5,051 bases of DNA from an uncultured Collinsella sp. (GTDB taxonomy: Bacteria; Actinomycetota; Coriobacteriia; Coriobacteriales; Coriobacteriaceae): positions 1-5,051 of the forward strand of contig CAKTVQ010000051.1 of assembly GCA_934630375.1 (NCBI GenBank), in the 5' to 3' direction. Numbering within the stretch: the stretch's first letter is position 1; each line of letters opens with the position of its first letter. Position numbers and translations under genes: made by a program. Below, piece by piece: positions 1 through 5,051 of the stretch. The notes under the pieces were generated by a model, which saw nothing but the letters and a program-made list of their open reading frames with translations, had not been told where the DNA came from and did no database searches.

Positions 1-24
1 GCCCACTTCCCGGAGCAAGGTAAC

Positions 25-38
25 CCGCCCGGAGGCGG
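25..38 (-). terminator. Possible weak terminator hairpin downstream of xfp
   Basis: On the minus strand, 30 nt past the xfp stop codon, the sequence forms CCGCC-TCCG-GGCGG. This is a 5-bp all-GC stem closed by a C-G pair over a TCCG loop, which fits the exceptionally stable UNCG tetraloop class. It is not followed by a T-run (GTTACCTTGC follows), so it is not a canonical Rho-independent terminator. It may instead stabilise the 3' end of the transcript, or it may be chance in GC-rich DNA. The rest of 1-68 shows nothing else recognisable. Confidence 0.3.
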
Positions 39-68
39 CCCCAGCGCGAGACCGTCCCAGATGCCTAC

Positions 69-2597
69 CTACTCGTTGTCGCCTGCGGTCATTTGCGTTG
101 CGGAGAGCGCGCCGTCGGCAGCGGTTGCAGCTGCGGCGTCGGGCCAGACCCAGTCGGTAAAGACCGGGTGATCGTAGCCCTCATCGCACGCGAACTCAAA
201 GGCCTCGGTGCGGAATGCCTCCCACTCATCAATCTGCTCGGCAAACTTATCGGCGTCGACCATGCGCAGCACGTCGGCGGCCAGTGCCCAGCGGTCCATG
301 TTGTTCAGGCGCAGCATGTCGAACGGCGTTGTCGTGGAGCCTTTCTCCTCGTAGCCGTGGACGCGGAAGGCGTCGTGGCCGGGGCGGTTCCAGATCAGGC
401 GGCGAATCGTGCCGGCATAGGCGTGGAACGCGAAGAGGACGGGCTTCTCGCCGCAGCCGAACAGCTCAGCCCAGCGCTCGTCGCTGAGAGCCTGGTCGTT
501 CTCGCAGACGTTCTGGATCTTGAGCAGGTCGACCACGTTGACGAACCATACCTTGATGCCCAGCTCGCGCAGCATGTCGGTTGCAGCCAGAGCCTCAAGC
601 GTCGGCACGTCACCACAGGTGGCGACCACGACGTCGGCCTCGGCGAGCGAATCGGCGGTCGATGCCCACTCCCAGGTCGCAACGCCCTCGGCGAGCTCCG
701 CCTTGGCCTCGTCGACCGTCTGGAAGGTCGGAGCAGGCTGCTTGCCGCAGAAGATGGCGTTGACGCAGTCAGTGGACTGGTAGACGCGCTCGGCCACGGC
801 GAGAGCCATGTTGGCGTCGGCCGGATAGTAGGCGTTTACGATGTGCGTGTCGTTGGCCTTGTTGAGCAGCAGGTCGATAAAGCCGGGGTCCTGATGCGAG
901 AAGCCGTTGTGGTCCTGACGCCAGACGTGGCTCGACAGCAAAATGTTAAGGCCGCTGATGGGGGCACGCCACGGAATCTCGCGCTTGGTAGCCTCGAGCC
1001 ACTTGCAGTGCTGGTTGACCATGGAGTCGACCACATGGACAAAGCTCTCGTAGGAGCTCCACACGCCGGAACGGCCAGTGAGCACGTAGGCCTCGAGGAA
1101 GCCCTCGCATTGGTGCTCGGACAGCTGCTCGACGACCTTACCGGAGCCTGCCAGCAGCTCGTCGTTGGCCTCGTCCTCGTAGAAGCCGGCGTCCCACTGC
1201 TTCTTGGTCACCTTGTAGGCAGCCTGCAGGCGGTTGGACGCGGTCTCGTCGGGACCAAAGATGCGGAAGTCATCCATGTTCTTGGCCAGAACGTCGGCAG
1301 TGTACTCACCAAAGACGCGGGCGGCCTCGGTGGAGCCCCAGCCATGACCCTTAGTTGCGACGGGGACCTCGTGGGCATGAATATCGGGCAGCTCGAGCTC
1401 GCGACGCACCTTACCGCCGTTCGCGTTGGGGTTGGCGCCGATGCGCAGCTCGCCGGTCGGCATAAAGGCCGTCACCTCGGGGCGCACCTGGCCCTCGGGC
1501 GTAAAGAGCTCCTCGGGCTTGTAGGAACGCAGCCACTCGCGCAGCACGCGGAAGTGCTCGTGGGTGTCCTTGGCACTCGCCAGCGGCACCTGATGCGCGC
1601 GCCAGGAGTCCTCGGTCTTCTTGCCGTCGATGTGCTTGGGGCAAGTCCAGCCCTTGGGCGTACGGAACACAATCATGGGGTAGGCCGGGCGGACCACGGT
1701 CTCGCCTGAGGCGGCCTGGGCCTGCGCGGTGACCTTGATGTCACAGATCTCGTCAAAGACCTGCTCAAACAGGGCAGCGAAACGCGCATGAATGCTTGCG
1801 TGGCTCTCGTCGTCAAAGCCGGCGACAAAGAAGTGCGGCTTATAGCCCATGCCCTCAAAGAACTTGGTGAGCTCCTCATCGGACACGCGGGCAAGGATGG
1901 TGGGGTTGGCGATCTTGTAGCCGTTGAGGTGCAGGATCGGCAGGACGATGCCGTCGGTTGCCGGGTTCACGAGCTTGTTGGACTGCCAAGAGGTCGCGAG
2001 CGGACCGGTCTCGGACTCGCCATCGCCCACCACGGCCACGGCCAGCAGGCTCGGGTTGTCCATAACGGCGCCGTAGGCGTGGCTGAGCGTGTAGCCGAGC
2101 TCGCCGCCCTCGTGGATGGAACCGGGCGTCTCGGGCGCAAAGTGGCTCGGGATGCCGCCGGGATAGGAGAACTGGCGGAAGAACTTCTGCAGGCCGGCCT
2201 CGTCATTGGTGATGTCGGGGCGGATCTCACGGTAGGTGCCGTCGAGCAACGACTGAGCAGTACCGGCGGGGCCACCGTGACCAGGGCCCATCAAGAAGAT
2301 AGCATTCTGGTTGTGGTCGGCGATCAGACGGTTGACGTGACCGAACAGGAAGTTGATGCCGGGCGTGGTGCCCCAGTGGCCAACCAGGCGGTGCTTAACG
2401 TCCGGACGACCGAAATCGCGCACCTCACCGGTTTTCTCGTCGACAAAGTCGGGGCGCATTAGCGGGTTAGAGCGAAGGTAGATCTGACCGACGGACAGAT
2501 AGTTCGATGCGCGCCAATACAGGTCGACGCCCTCGAGCTCGGAAGCCGGCACCTCGTGGCCCAGCTTTTGCCACGGCGTCCCCAGTGTTTTAGCCAT
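69..2597 (-). CDS. xfp: Xylulose-5-phosphate/fructose-6-phosphate phosphoketolase
   Basis: This 842-residue cytoplasmic, thiamine-diphosphate-dependent enzyme cleaves xylulose-5-P (and, in bifid-type enzymes, fructose-6-P) with phosphate. The products are acetyl-phosphate plus glyceraldehyde-3-P or erythrose-4-P. The family layout is intact: N-terminal domain (about 10-375), central pyrimidine-binding domain (about 385-570) and C-terminal domain (about 590-815). Visible motifs are GHWGTTPG (73-80, His74), [10 protein letters not shown] (104-113, His107), the cofactor motif GDGES (191-195) with Asn225, His335, catalytic Glu494 in SEHQ, and His568 in the [10 protein letters not shown] stretch. 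These match His64, His97, His320, Glu479 and His553 of the Bifidobacterium enzymes as I recall them, so it should be active. Length is close to the usual 790-825, with short extra segments near 51-62 and 292-300. The ATG start has AAGGGA 8 nt upstream (2606-2611), and the stop is TAG. Whether it prefers xylulose-5-P or uses both substrates cannot be read from sequence. It lies downstream of, and in the same direction as, a LacI-type regulator gene, with operator-like palindromes in its promoter. Confidence 0.97.
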   Translation of the reverse strand: MAKTLGTPWQKLGHEVPASELEGVDLYWRASNYLSVGQIYLRSNPLMRPDFVDEKTGEVRDFGRPDVKHRLVGHWGTTPGINFLFGHVNRLIADHNQNAIFLMGPGHGGPAGTAQSLLDGTYREIRPDITNDEAGLQKFFRQFSYPGGIPSHFAPETPGSIHEGGELGYTLSHAYGAVMDNPSLLAVAVVGDGESETGPLATSWQSNKLVNPATDGIVLPILHLNGYKIANPTILARVSDEELTKFFEGMGYKPHFFVAGFDDESHASIHARFAALFEQVFDEICDIKVTAQAQAASGETVVRPAYPMIVFRTPKGWTCPKHIDGKKTEDSWRAHQVPLASAKDTHEHFRVLREWLRSYKPEELFTPEGQVRPEVTAFMPTGELRIGANPNANGGKVRRELELPDIHAHEVPVATKGHGWGSTEAARVFGEYTADVLAKNMDDFRIFGPDETASNRLQAAYKVTKKQWDAGFYEDEANDELLAGSGKVVEQLSEHQCEGFLEAYVLTGRSGVWSSYESFVHVVDSMVNQHCKWLEATKREIPWRAPISGLNILLSSHVWRQDHNGFSHQDPGFIDLLLNKANDTHIVNAYYPADANMALAVAERVYQSTDCVNAIFCGKQPAPTFQTVDEAKAELAEGVATWEWASTADSLAEADVVVATCGDVPTLEALAATDMLRELGIKVWFVNVVDLLKIQNVCENDQALSDERWAELFGCGEKPVLFAFHAYAGTIRRLIWNRPGHDAFRVHGYEEKGSTTTPFDMLRLNNMDRWALAADVLRMVDADKFAEQIDEWEAFRTEAFEFACDEGYDHPVFTDWVWPDAAAATAADGALSATQMTAGDNE

Positions 2598-2655
2598 TGT
2601 TTATGTCCCTTCGCTGTGTGGTCACCCTCCGATACGGCAACCTTTCGTTGGGACT

Positions 2656-2684
2656 AGTATATTTGCTAAAACGTTTTATCATGG
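2656..2684 (-). promoter_or_regulatory. Candidate xfp promoter
   Basis: A TATACT -10 hexamer (5 of 6 to consensus) lies at 2661-2656 on the minus strand. The hexamer 17 bp upstream (2684-2679, CCATGA) is a poor -35, and TTCACC is the nearest better match but at 21-bp spacing. The predicted start of transcription is near 2649, giving a leader of about 50 nt with the AAGGGA ribosome-binding site. The AT-rich character contrasts with the surrounding GC-rich coding DNA. The weak -35 and the operators around it suggest a tightly controlled promoter. Confidence 0.55.
2665..2680. promoter_or_regulatory. LacI-type operator O1 in the xfp promoter spacer
   Basis: GCTAAAACGTTTTATC contains a perfect 12-bp palindrome, TAAAACGTTTTA (2667-2678), centred on a CG step at 2672/2673. 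The outermost G and C also pair, with one mismatch between. A CG-centred A/T palindrome is typical for LacI-family proteins, whose hinge-helix leucine inserts at the central CpG. The 12-bp core falls entirely between the proposed -35 and -10, where a bound repressor would block RNA polymerase. Confidence 0.75.
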
Positions 2685-2685
2685 T

Positions 2686-2701
2686 GAAAAAACGTTTTAG
2701 C
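2686..2701. promoter_or_regulatory. LacI-type operator O2 just upstream of the xfp -35
   Basis: GAAAAAACGTTTTAGC contains the perfect 10-bp core AAAACGTTTT (2689-2698), centred on CG at 2693/2694, 21 bp from the centre of O1. One half-site (GTTTTAGC, 2694-2701) matches the good half of O1 in inverted orientation, and the half facing O1 is degenerate. It sits immediately upstream of the proposed -35 position. The likely ligand is the regulator encoded at 2802-3830, by proximity and family. That pairing is inferred. Confidence 0.7.
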
Positions 2702-2739
2702 ACCCCTATCAATCCCATCGATTAGCAAAACGCGACATT

Positions 2740-2766
2740 CACCTGCGGCATTGCACGTCACAGGTG
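2740..2766. repeat. Short inverted repeat between the regulator gene and xfp
   Basis: CACCTG (2740-2745) and CAGGTG (2761-2766) form a 6-bp stem around a 15-nt centre, 36 nt beyond the regulator stop codon. Read on the minus strand there is no following T-run, only GCGTTTTGC further on. It is therefore at best a weak terminator for the regulator transcript. No canonical terminator is visible in this gap, so some read-through from the regulator gene into xfp is possible. Confidence 0.25.
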
Positions 2767-2792
2767 CTCCACATTCGGTCTCTGCAAATTGA

Positions 2793-2804
2793 TAAACGTG
2801 TTTA
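2793..2804. promoter_or_regulatory. Operator-like palindrome at the regulator stop codon (possible auxiliary site)
   Basis: TAAACGTGTTTA has 5-bp perfect arms (TAAAC/GTTTA) around two unpaired central bases. It resembles a degraded TAAAACGTTTTA operator. It overlaps the TAA stop of the regulator gene (2804-2802) and lies about 105 bp, roughly ten helical turns, from O2. It could be an auxiliary site used for DNA looping, or coincidence in an AT-rich gene end. The evidence is only sequence resemblance and spacing. Confidence 0.25.
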
Positions 2805-3830
2805 GTTGTGTTTAGTAAGCTCGAGCACGCTGTCCTTAACGATAAGCTCCGGCTCCAGAACGACCTCTTCGGCACGCCTGCCGCCCCTACCGGCAAGACG
2901 CTTGGACATGCAGCCAAAAGCATGCTCCGCAAGGACACCAGGGTCCTGCTCAATCGCGGTCAGCGCCGGCTCAAAGAGAACGTCGGCCGCCGAGTTGTCA
3001 TAGCTCACCACCGAGATATCGCCCGGGATGCTCTTCCCCATCTCGTGCAAGCGCTTGAGCAAACCGAGGGCAATGTTATCCGAGCTTGCGAACACGGCAG
3101 TGGCGTCAGTTGCGAGCACCGCCTCCGAGGCCTCGTATGCGCTCGGAATGTAGTACTCGCTCTCAAACTCCAAACGTGCGTTGATCGGCAGGCCAACCTC
3201 ACGCAGCGCGCGCTCATAGCCGGCAAGTCGCTTGCGACCCGTATTGGAACGGCGTGCGTTAACCAAGCAGGCAATGCGACGGTGACCTTGCTCGATCAGA
3301 TAGCGGGTGGCCATATAGCCGCCCATCTCGTGGTCGAACATCACCTTGTCGCACTCGAGCCCCTCAATGGCACGGTCGACCATTACCGCCGGGATGGGCA
3401 GGTGGCTGACTTCTTCGCGCAGGGCGCGGTCGTCGGAGAACTCGTCACCCACCACCAGAAAGACGCCATCAACGCCGCGCGTCACCAGCTGGCGCAGCAG
3501 CTCCAGATCGTCATCGGCGCTGCCGCCCGAGCTGGTAATGAAGAGCGCATAGCCGTCCTCGCGGCAGCGCTTTTCCAGGCTACCGGCGAGCGAGGCAAAA
3601 AAGCGGCTCTCGATGTTAGGGACGATAAGGCCCAGCGTGCGCGACTCGCGCATGACCAGGCTGCGCGCAATCTGGTTGGGAACATAGTGGTTGCGCGCCG
3701 CGACCTCCTTGATAAGTTTGCGGTTTTCTTCCGAGATGCGACAGGGCCGATTATTGAGAACAAGCGAGACCGACGAGGGGGAAAGCCCCACCTCCTGGGC
3801 GATCTGCTTGAGGGTGACTTTGTTGGCCAT
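2802..3830 (-). CDS. LacI/GalR-family transcriptional regulator
   Basis: This 342-residue DNA-binding protein has the normal LacI-family length and both expected parts. The N-terminal helix-turn-helix is at about 5-25 (TLKQIAQEVGLSPSSVSLVLNN). The hinge helix is at about 51-60 (PNQIARSLVM), with Leu58 in the position that wedges into a central CpG. A periplasmic-binding-protein-like effector core follows (about 64-335). Core landmarks include NIESRFFASL (72-81), VDRAIEG (151-157), GHRRIACL (182-189), GYERAL (204-209), SSDNIALGLL (249-258), GDISVVSYDN (270-279) and PALTAIEQDP (288-297). The start is ATG with AAGGAG only 4 nt upstream, a tight but workable spacing; starting here keeps the complete helix-turn-helix. 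There is no signal peptide, so the protein is cytoplasmic. Family members are usually repressors released by sugars or sugar phosphates; the effector cannot be named here. The downstream neighbour is phosphoketolase, whose promoter carries two CG-centred palindromes, the probable target. No symbol is assigned because no characterised orthologue is recognisable. Confidence 0.95.
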   Translation of the reverse strand: MANKVTLKQIAQEVGLSPSSVSLVLNNRPCRISEENRKLIKEVAARNHYVPNQIARSLVMRESRTLGLIVPNIESRFFASLAGSLEKRCREDGYALFITSSGGSADDDLELLRQLVTRGVDGVFLVVGDEFSDDRALREEVSHLPIPAVMVDRAIEGLECDKVMFDHEMGGYMATRYLIEQGHRRIACLVNARRSNTGRKRLAGYERALREVGLPINARLEFESEYYIPSAYEASEAVLATDATAVFASSDNIALGLLKRLHEMGKSIPGDISVVSYDNSAADVLFEPALTAIEQDPGVLAEHAFGCMSKRLAGRGGRRAEEVVLEPELIVKDSVLELTKHN

Positions 3831-3865
3831 CTCGCTCCTTCCGGGTTTACGCGCAATCTCTTGAA

Positions 3866-3894
3866 AGTATAGCGACTACCCCTCTACCTCGGTG
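3866..3894 (-). promoter_or_regulatory. Candidate promoter of the LacI-family regulator gene
   Basis: A TATACT -10 hexamer lies at 3871-3866 on the minus strand, the same hexamer as proposed for xfp. The -35 position 17 bp upstream (3894-3889, CACCGA) is poor. Transcription would start near 3859, leaving a leader of about 29 nt before the ATG at 3830. An imperfect inverted repeat (TGATAAACACTTTACCA, 3893-3909) overlaps the -35 area, but it lacks the CG centre of the xfp operators. Confidence 0.45.
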
Positions 3895-3941
3895 ATAAAC
3901 ACTTTACCAATCCGGTGGACGGCTGTTTTATCGCCGCCAGC

Positions 3942-3970
3942 GCACCAAATCCGTCCGGGTGGGGTATATT
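3942..3970 (+). promoter_or_regulatory. Candidate murB promoter
   Basis: A TATATT hexamer at 3965-3970 (5 of 6 to the -10 consensus) would start transcription near 3977, about 37 nt before the murB ATG at 4014. The matching -35 position (3942-3947, GCACCA) is poor. An alternative is TTTACC (3903-3908) with the TTTTAT stretch around 3926-3931, which would give a longer leader. Either way murB has room for its own promoter in this divergent gap. Confidence 0.35.
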
Positions 3971-3997
3971 GCAATCGATTGATGACAACGACCACCA

Positions 3998-4005
3998 AAA
4001 GGCGG
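3998..4005 (+). promoter_or_regulatory. murB ribosome-binding site
   Basis: AAAGGCGG differs by one base from the ideal AAAGGAGG and sits 8 nt before the ATG at 4014. It decides the start: the reading frame is open back to a GTG at 3915. The extra 33 codons contain this site and the probable -10 box, and they do not look like MurB. Confidence 0.7.
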
Positions 4006-4013
4006 ATATTCGT

Positions 4014-4976
4014 ATGCACGAGAACGACTTTTTTAACGAGGACCTGCTGTGCGCGCTCGCTGGCGTTGCCGGCGAGGACAACGTGCTGATGAGCGAGCCC
4101 ATGCGCGAGCACACCACGTTTAAGATCGGCGGCCCGGCCGACGTCTTTGTCACGCCCGATACCGAGCAGGGCCTCGTCGCCACGCTCGATACCTGCTATC
4201 GCTGCGACCTGCCACTCACCATCGTGGGCAACGGCTCCGACTTGCTCGTCGGCGACAAGGGCATCCGCGGCGTCGTCGTAGCGCTGGGCGAGGGCCTCTC
4301 CGACATTACGGTCAACGGCACGCACGTCACGGCGGCAGCCGGCGCCTTGCTTTCCGATGTCGCCGCGGCGGCAGCCGAGGCCGGTCTCACCGGCATGGAG
4401 CCCATCTCGGGCATTCCCGGATCGGTCGGCGGCGCCTGCTACATGAACGCCGGAGCATACGGCGCCTGCATGGCCGATGTGCTGGAGTCCGTGCGCGTCT
4501 ACAAGCCCGCCCGCATGCTCGACGACGGCACCCGCGGTAGCGGCAGCATTATCGAGTTCGATGTCGACGAGCTCAACCTGGGTTATCGCAAGAGCCGCAT
4601 CGCCGACGACGGCTTCATCGTGCTTTCGGCCACTTTTAATCTCGCCCCGGGCAACGCCGCGATGATCAAGGCCGACATGGATGACTACCGCCAGCGCCGC
4701 GAGGACAAGCAGCCGCTCGACATGCCGAGCGCCGGCTCCACCTTCAAGCGCCCCGAGGGCTACTTTGCCGGCAAGCTCATCATGGACGCCGGCCTGCGAG
4801 GACACGCCATCGGCGGCGCGCAGGTGAGCGAAAAGCACTGCGGCTTCATCGTCAACGCCGACCACGCCACCGCCGCCGATGTCGACGAACTCATCCGCCA
4901 CATCCAAACAACCGTCAAAGACCAATTCGACGTAGACCTAGAACCCGAAGTCCACCGAGTAGGCGAATTCCTCTAA
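4014..4976 (+). CDS. murB: UDP-N-acetylenolpyruvoylglucosamine reductase (MurB)
   Basis: This 320-residue cytoplasmic flavoenzyme reduces UDP-GlcNAc-enolpyruvate to UDP-N-acetylmuramate with NADPH, the second committed step of peptidoglycan precursor synthesis. The FAD-binding domain shows HTTFKIGGPA (33-42), GNGSDLLVGDKGIRG (72-86), and GMEPISGIPGSVGG (127-140) followed by NAGAYG (145-150). The substrate domain has LGYRKSRI (189-196, with Arg192 the likely catalytic arginine) and GSTFKRP (241-247, with Ser242 the proton donor). The C-terminal LEPEVHRVGE (309-318) has Glu312 as the final catalytic glutamate. The GSTFKRPEGYFAGKLI form and the length fit the shorter type II MurB of Gram-positive bacteria rather than the E. 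coli type. The ATG at 4014 is chosen over the upstream GTG because of its ribosome-binding site and the family N-terminus. It is transcribed away from the regulator gene and ends 4 nt before a stem-loop terminator, so it appears monocistronic. The last 25 or so codons have unusual codon choice, but the motifs remain intact. Confidence 0.97.
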   Translation: MHENDFFNEDLLCALAGVAGEDNVLMSEPMREHTTFKIGGPADVFVTPDTEQGLVATLDTCYRCDLPLTIVGNGSDLLVGDKGIRGVVVALGEGLSDITVNGTHVTAAAGALLSDVAAAAAEAGLTGMEPISGIPGSVGGACYMNAGAYGACMADVLESVRVYKPARMLDDGTRGSGSIIEFDVDELNLGYRKSRIADDGFIVLSATFNLAPGNAAMIKADMDDYRQRREDKQPLDMPSAGSTFKRPEGYFAGKLIMDAGLRGHAIGGAQVSEKHCGFIVNADHATAADVDELIRHIQTTVKDQFDVDLEPEVHRVGEFL

Positions 4977-4980
4977 ATCA

Positions 4981-5005
4981 AAACCACCCCTAAAAGGGGT
5001 GGTTT
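4981..5005. terminator. Symmetric Rho-independent terminator after murB
   Basis: AAACCACCCCT (4981-4991) pairs perfectly with AGGGGTGGTTT (4995-5005) over a 3-nt AAA loop, an 11-bp stem starting 4 nt after the murB stop. On the plus strand the T residues are within the stem, followed by GCTCTT. On the minus strand the stem runs into TTTTGATTT, a better T-tract. It should therefore work in both directions and could also serve a convergent gene to the right of the window. Confidence 0.85.
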
Positions 5006-5011
5006 GCTCTT

Positions 5012-5024
5012 AGGGTATAACCCT
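5012..5024. repeat. Small palindrome past the murB terminator
   Basis: AGGGT-ATA-ACCCT is a perfect 5-bp inverted repeat with a 3-nt centre, 6 nt beyond the terminator stem. It could be a protein-binding site or a second minor hairpin. It also contains TATAAC, which could act as a weak -10 for a gene outside the window. I cannot assign a role. The remaining bases to 5051 show nothing recognisable. Confidence 0.3.
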
Positions 5025-5051
5025 TGGATTTCCGGCACGCGTCTAAAGGCG

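Noticed and set aside
93..1709. Long plus-strand open frame (538 codons) antisense to xfp
   Set aside because: It lies wholly inside a well-supported phosphoketolase gene. Its translation shows no recognisable domain, and long antisense frames are expected opposite GC-rich genes with strong codon-position bias.
2590..2625. Possible 11-codon leader frame (GTG start) overlapping the xfp start codon
   Set aside because: The GGAGG-like stretch directly abuts the GTG with no spacing. The peptide shows no run of regulatory codons and there is no attenuator hairpin.
2665..2701. The 13-bp inverted repeat read as a terminator for the regulator gene
   Set aside because: The stem is AT-rich with an 11-nt loop and no T-run on the minus strand. 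The CG-centred sub-palindromes and the position over the xfp promoter fit operators much better.
2725..2735. GCAAAACGCGA as a further operator
   Set aside because: Only one half-site resembles the xfp operators, and its centre is 38 bp from O2, out of helical phase.
2666..2953. Minus-strand 95-codon frame overlapping the end of the regulator gene and the operators
   Set aside because: It overlaps the regulator in another frame and crosses the operator region. It has no recognisable product, so it is best explained as chance.
2808..3872. Plus-strand open frame (354 codons) covering the whole regulator gene
   Set aside because: It is antisense to an intact LacI-family gene with full family motifs. 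The product has no recognisable fold, and the frame is a by-product of the GC-rich coding pattern.
3876..4925. Minus-strand open frame (349 codons) opposite murB
   Set aside because: The MurB frame carries every catalytic motif. The opposite frame is Gly/Ala/Val-rich low-information sequence with no domain.

Overview
The window is GC-rich DNA with dense coding, apart from AT-rich promoter regions. It most resembles a Gram-positive, high-GC Actinobacteria chromosome. A gut Coriobacteriia member such as Collinsella is my best guess, from codon use, the Bifidobacterium-like phosphoketolase and the short-form MurB. That assignment is inference. Nothing suggests a plasmid, phage, insertion sequence or CRISPR array.

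There are three complete genes. On the minus strand, a LacI-family transcriptional regulator (2802-3830) is followed, after a 204-bp gap, by a full-length xylulose-5-phosphate/fructose-6-phosphate phosphoketolase, xfp (69-2597). On the plus strand, diverging from the regulator gene, is murB (4014-4976), the UDP-N-acetylenolpyruvoylglucosamine reductase of peptidoglycan synthesis. It ends at a strong, symmetric stem-loop terminator.

The most informative non-coding stretch is the regulator-xfp gap (2598-2801). It holds a candidate xfp promoter with a TATACT -10 box and two operator-like palindromes centred on AAAACGTTTT. Their centres are exactly 21 bp apart, two helical turns. One fills the -35/-10 spacer and the other lies just upstream of the -35 position. 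Together they form a perfect 13-bp inverted repeat with an 11-bp centre. The CG-centred palindrome is what LacI-family proteins typically bind, and the neighbouring regulator has an intact helix-turn-helix and hinge helix. The simplest reading is a local circuit in which this regulator represses phosphoketolase, and so acetyl-phosphate production, until a sugar-related effector appears. The effector is unknown.

The 183-bp divergent gap (3831-4013) carries a candidate regulator promoter, a candidate murB promoter and the murB ribosome-binding site. murB appears functionally unrelated to the other two genes. Positions 1-68 hold only a short GC-rich hairpin after xfp. Positions 5006-5051 hold a small palindrome and no gene that I can recognise.
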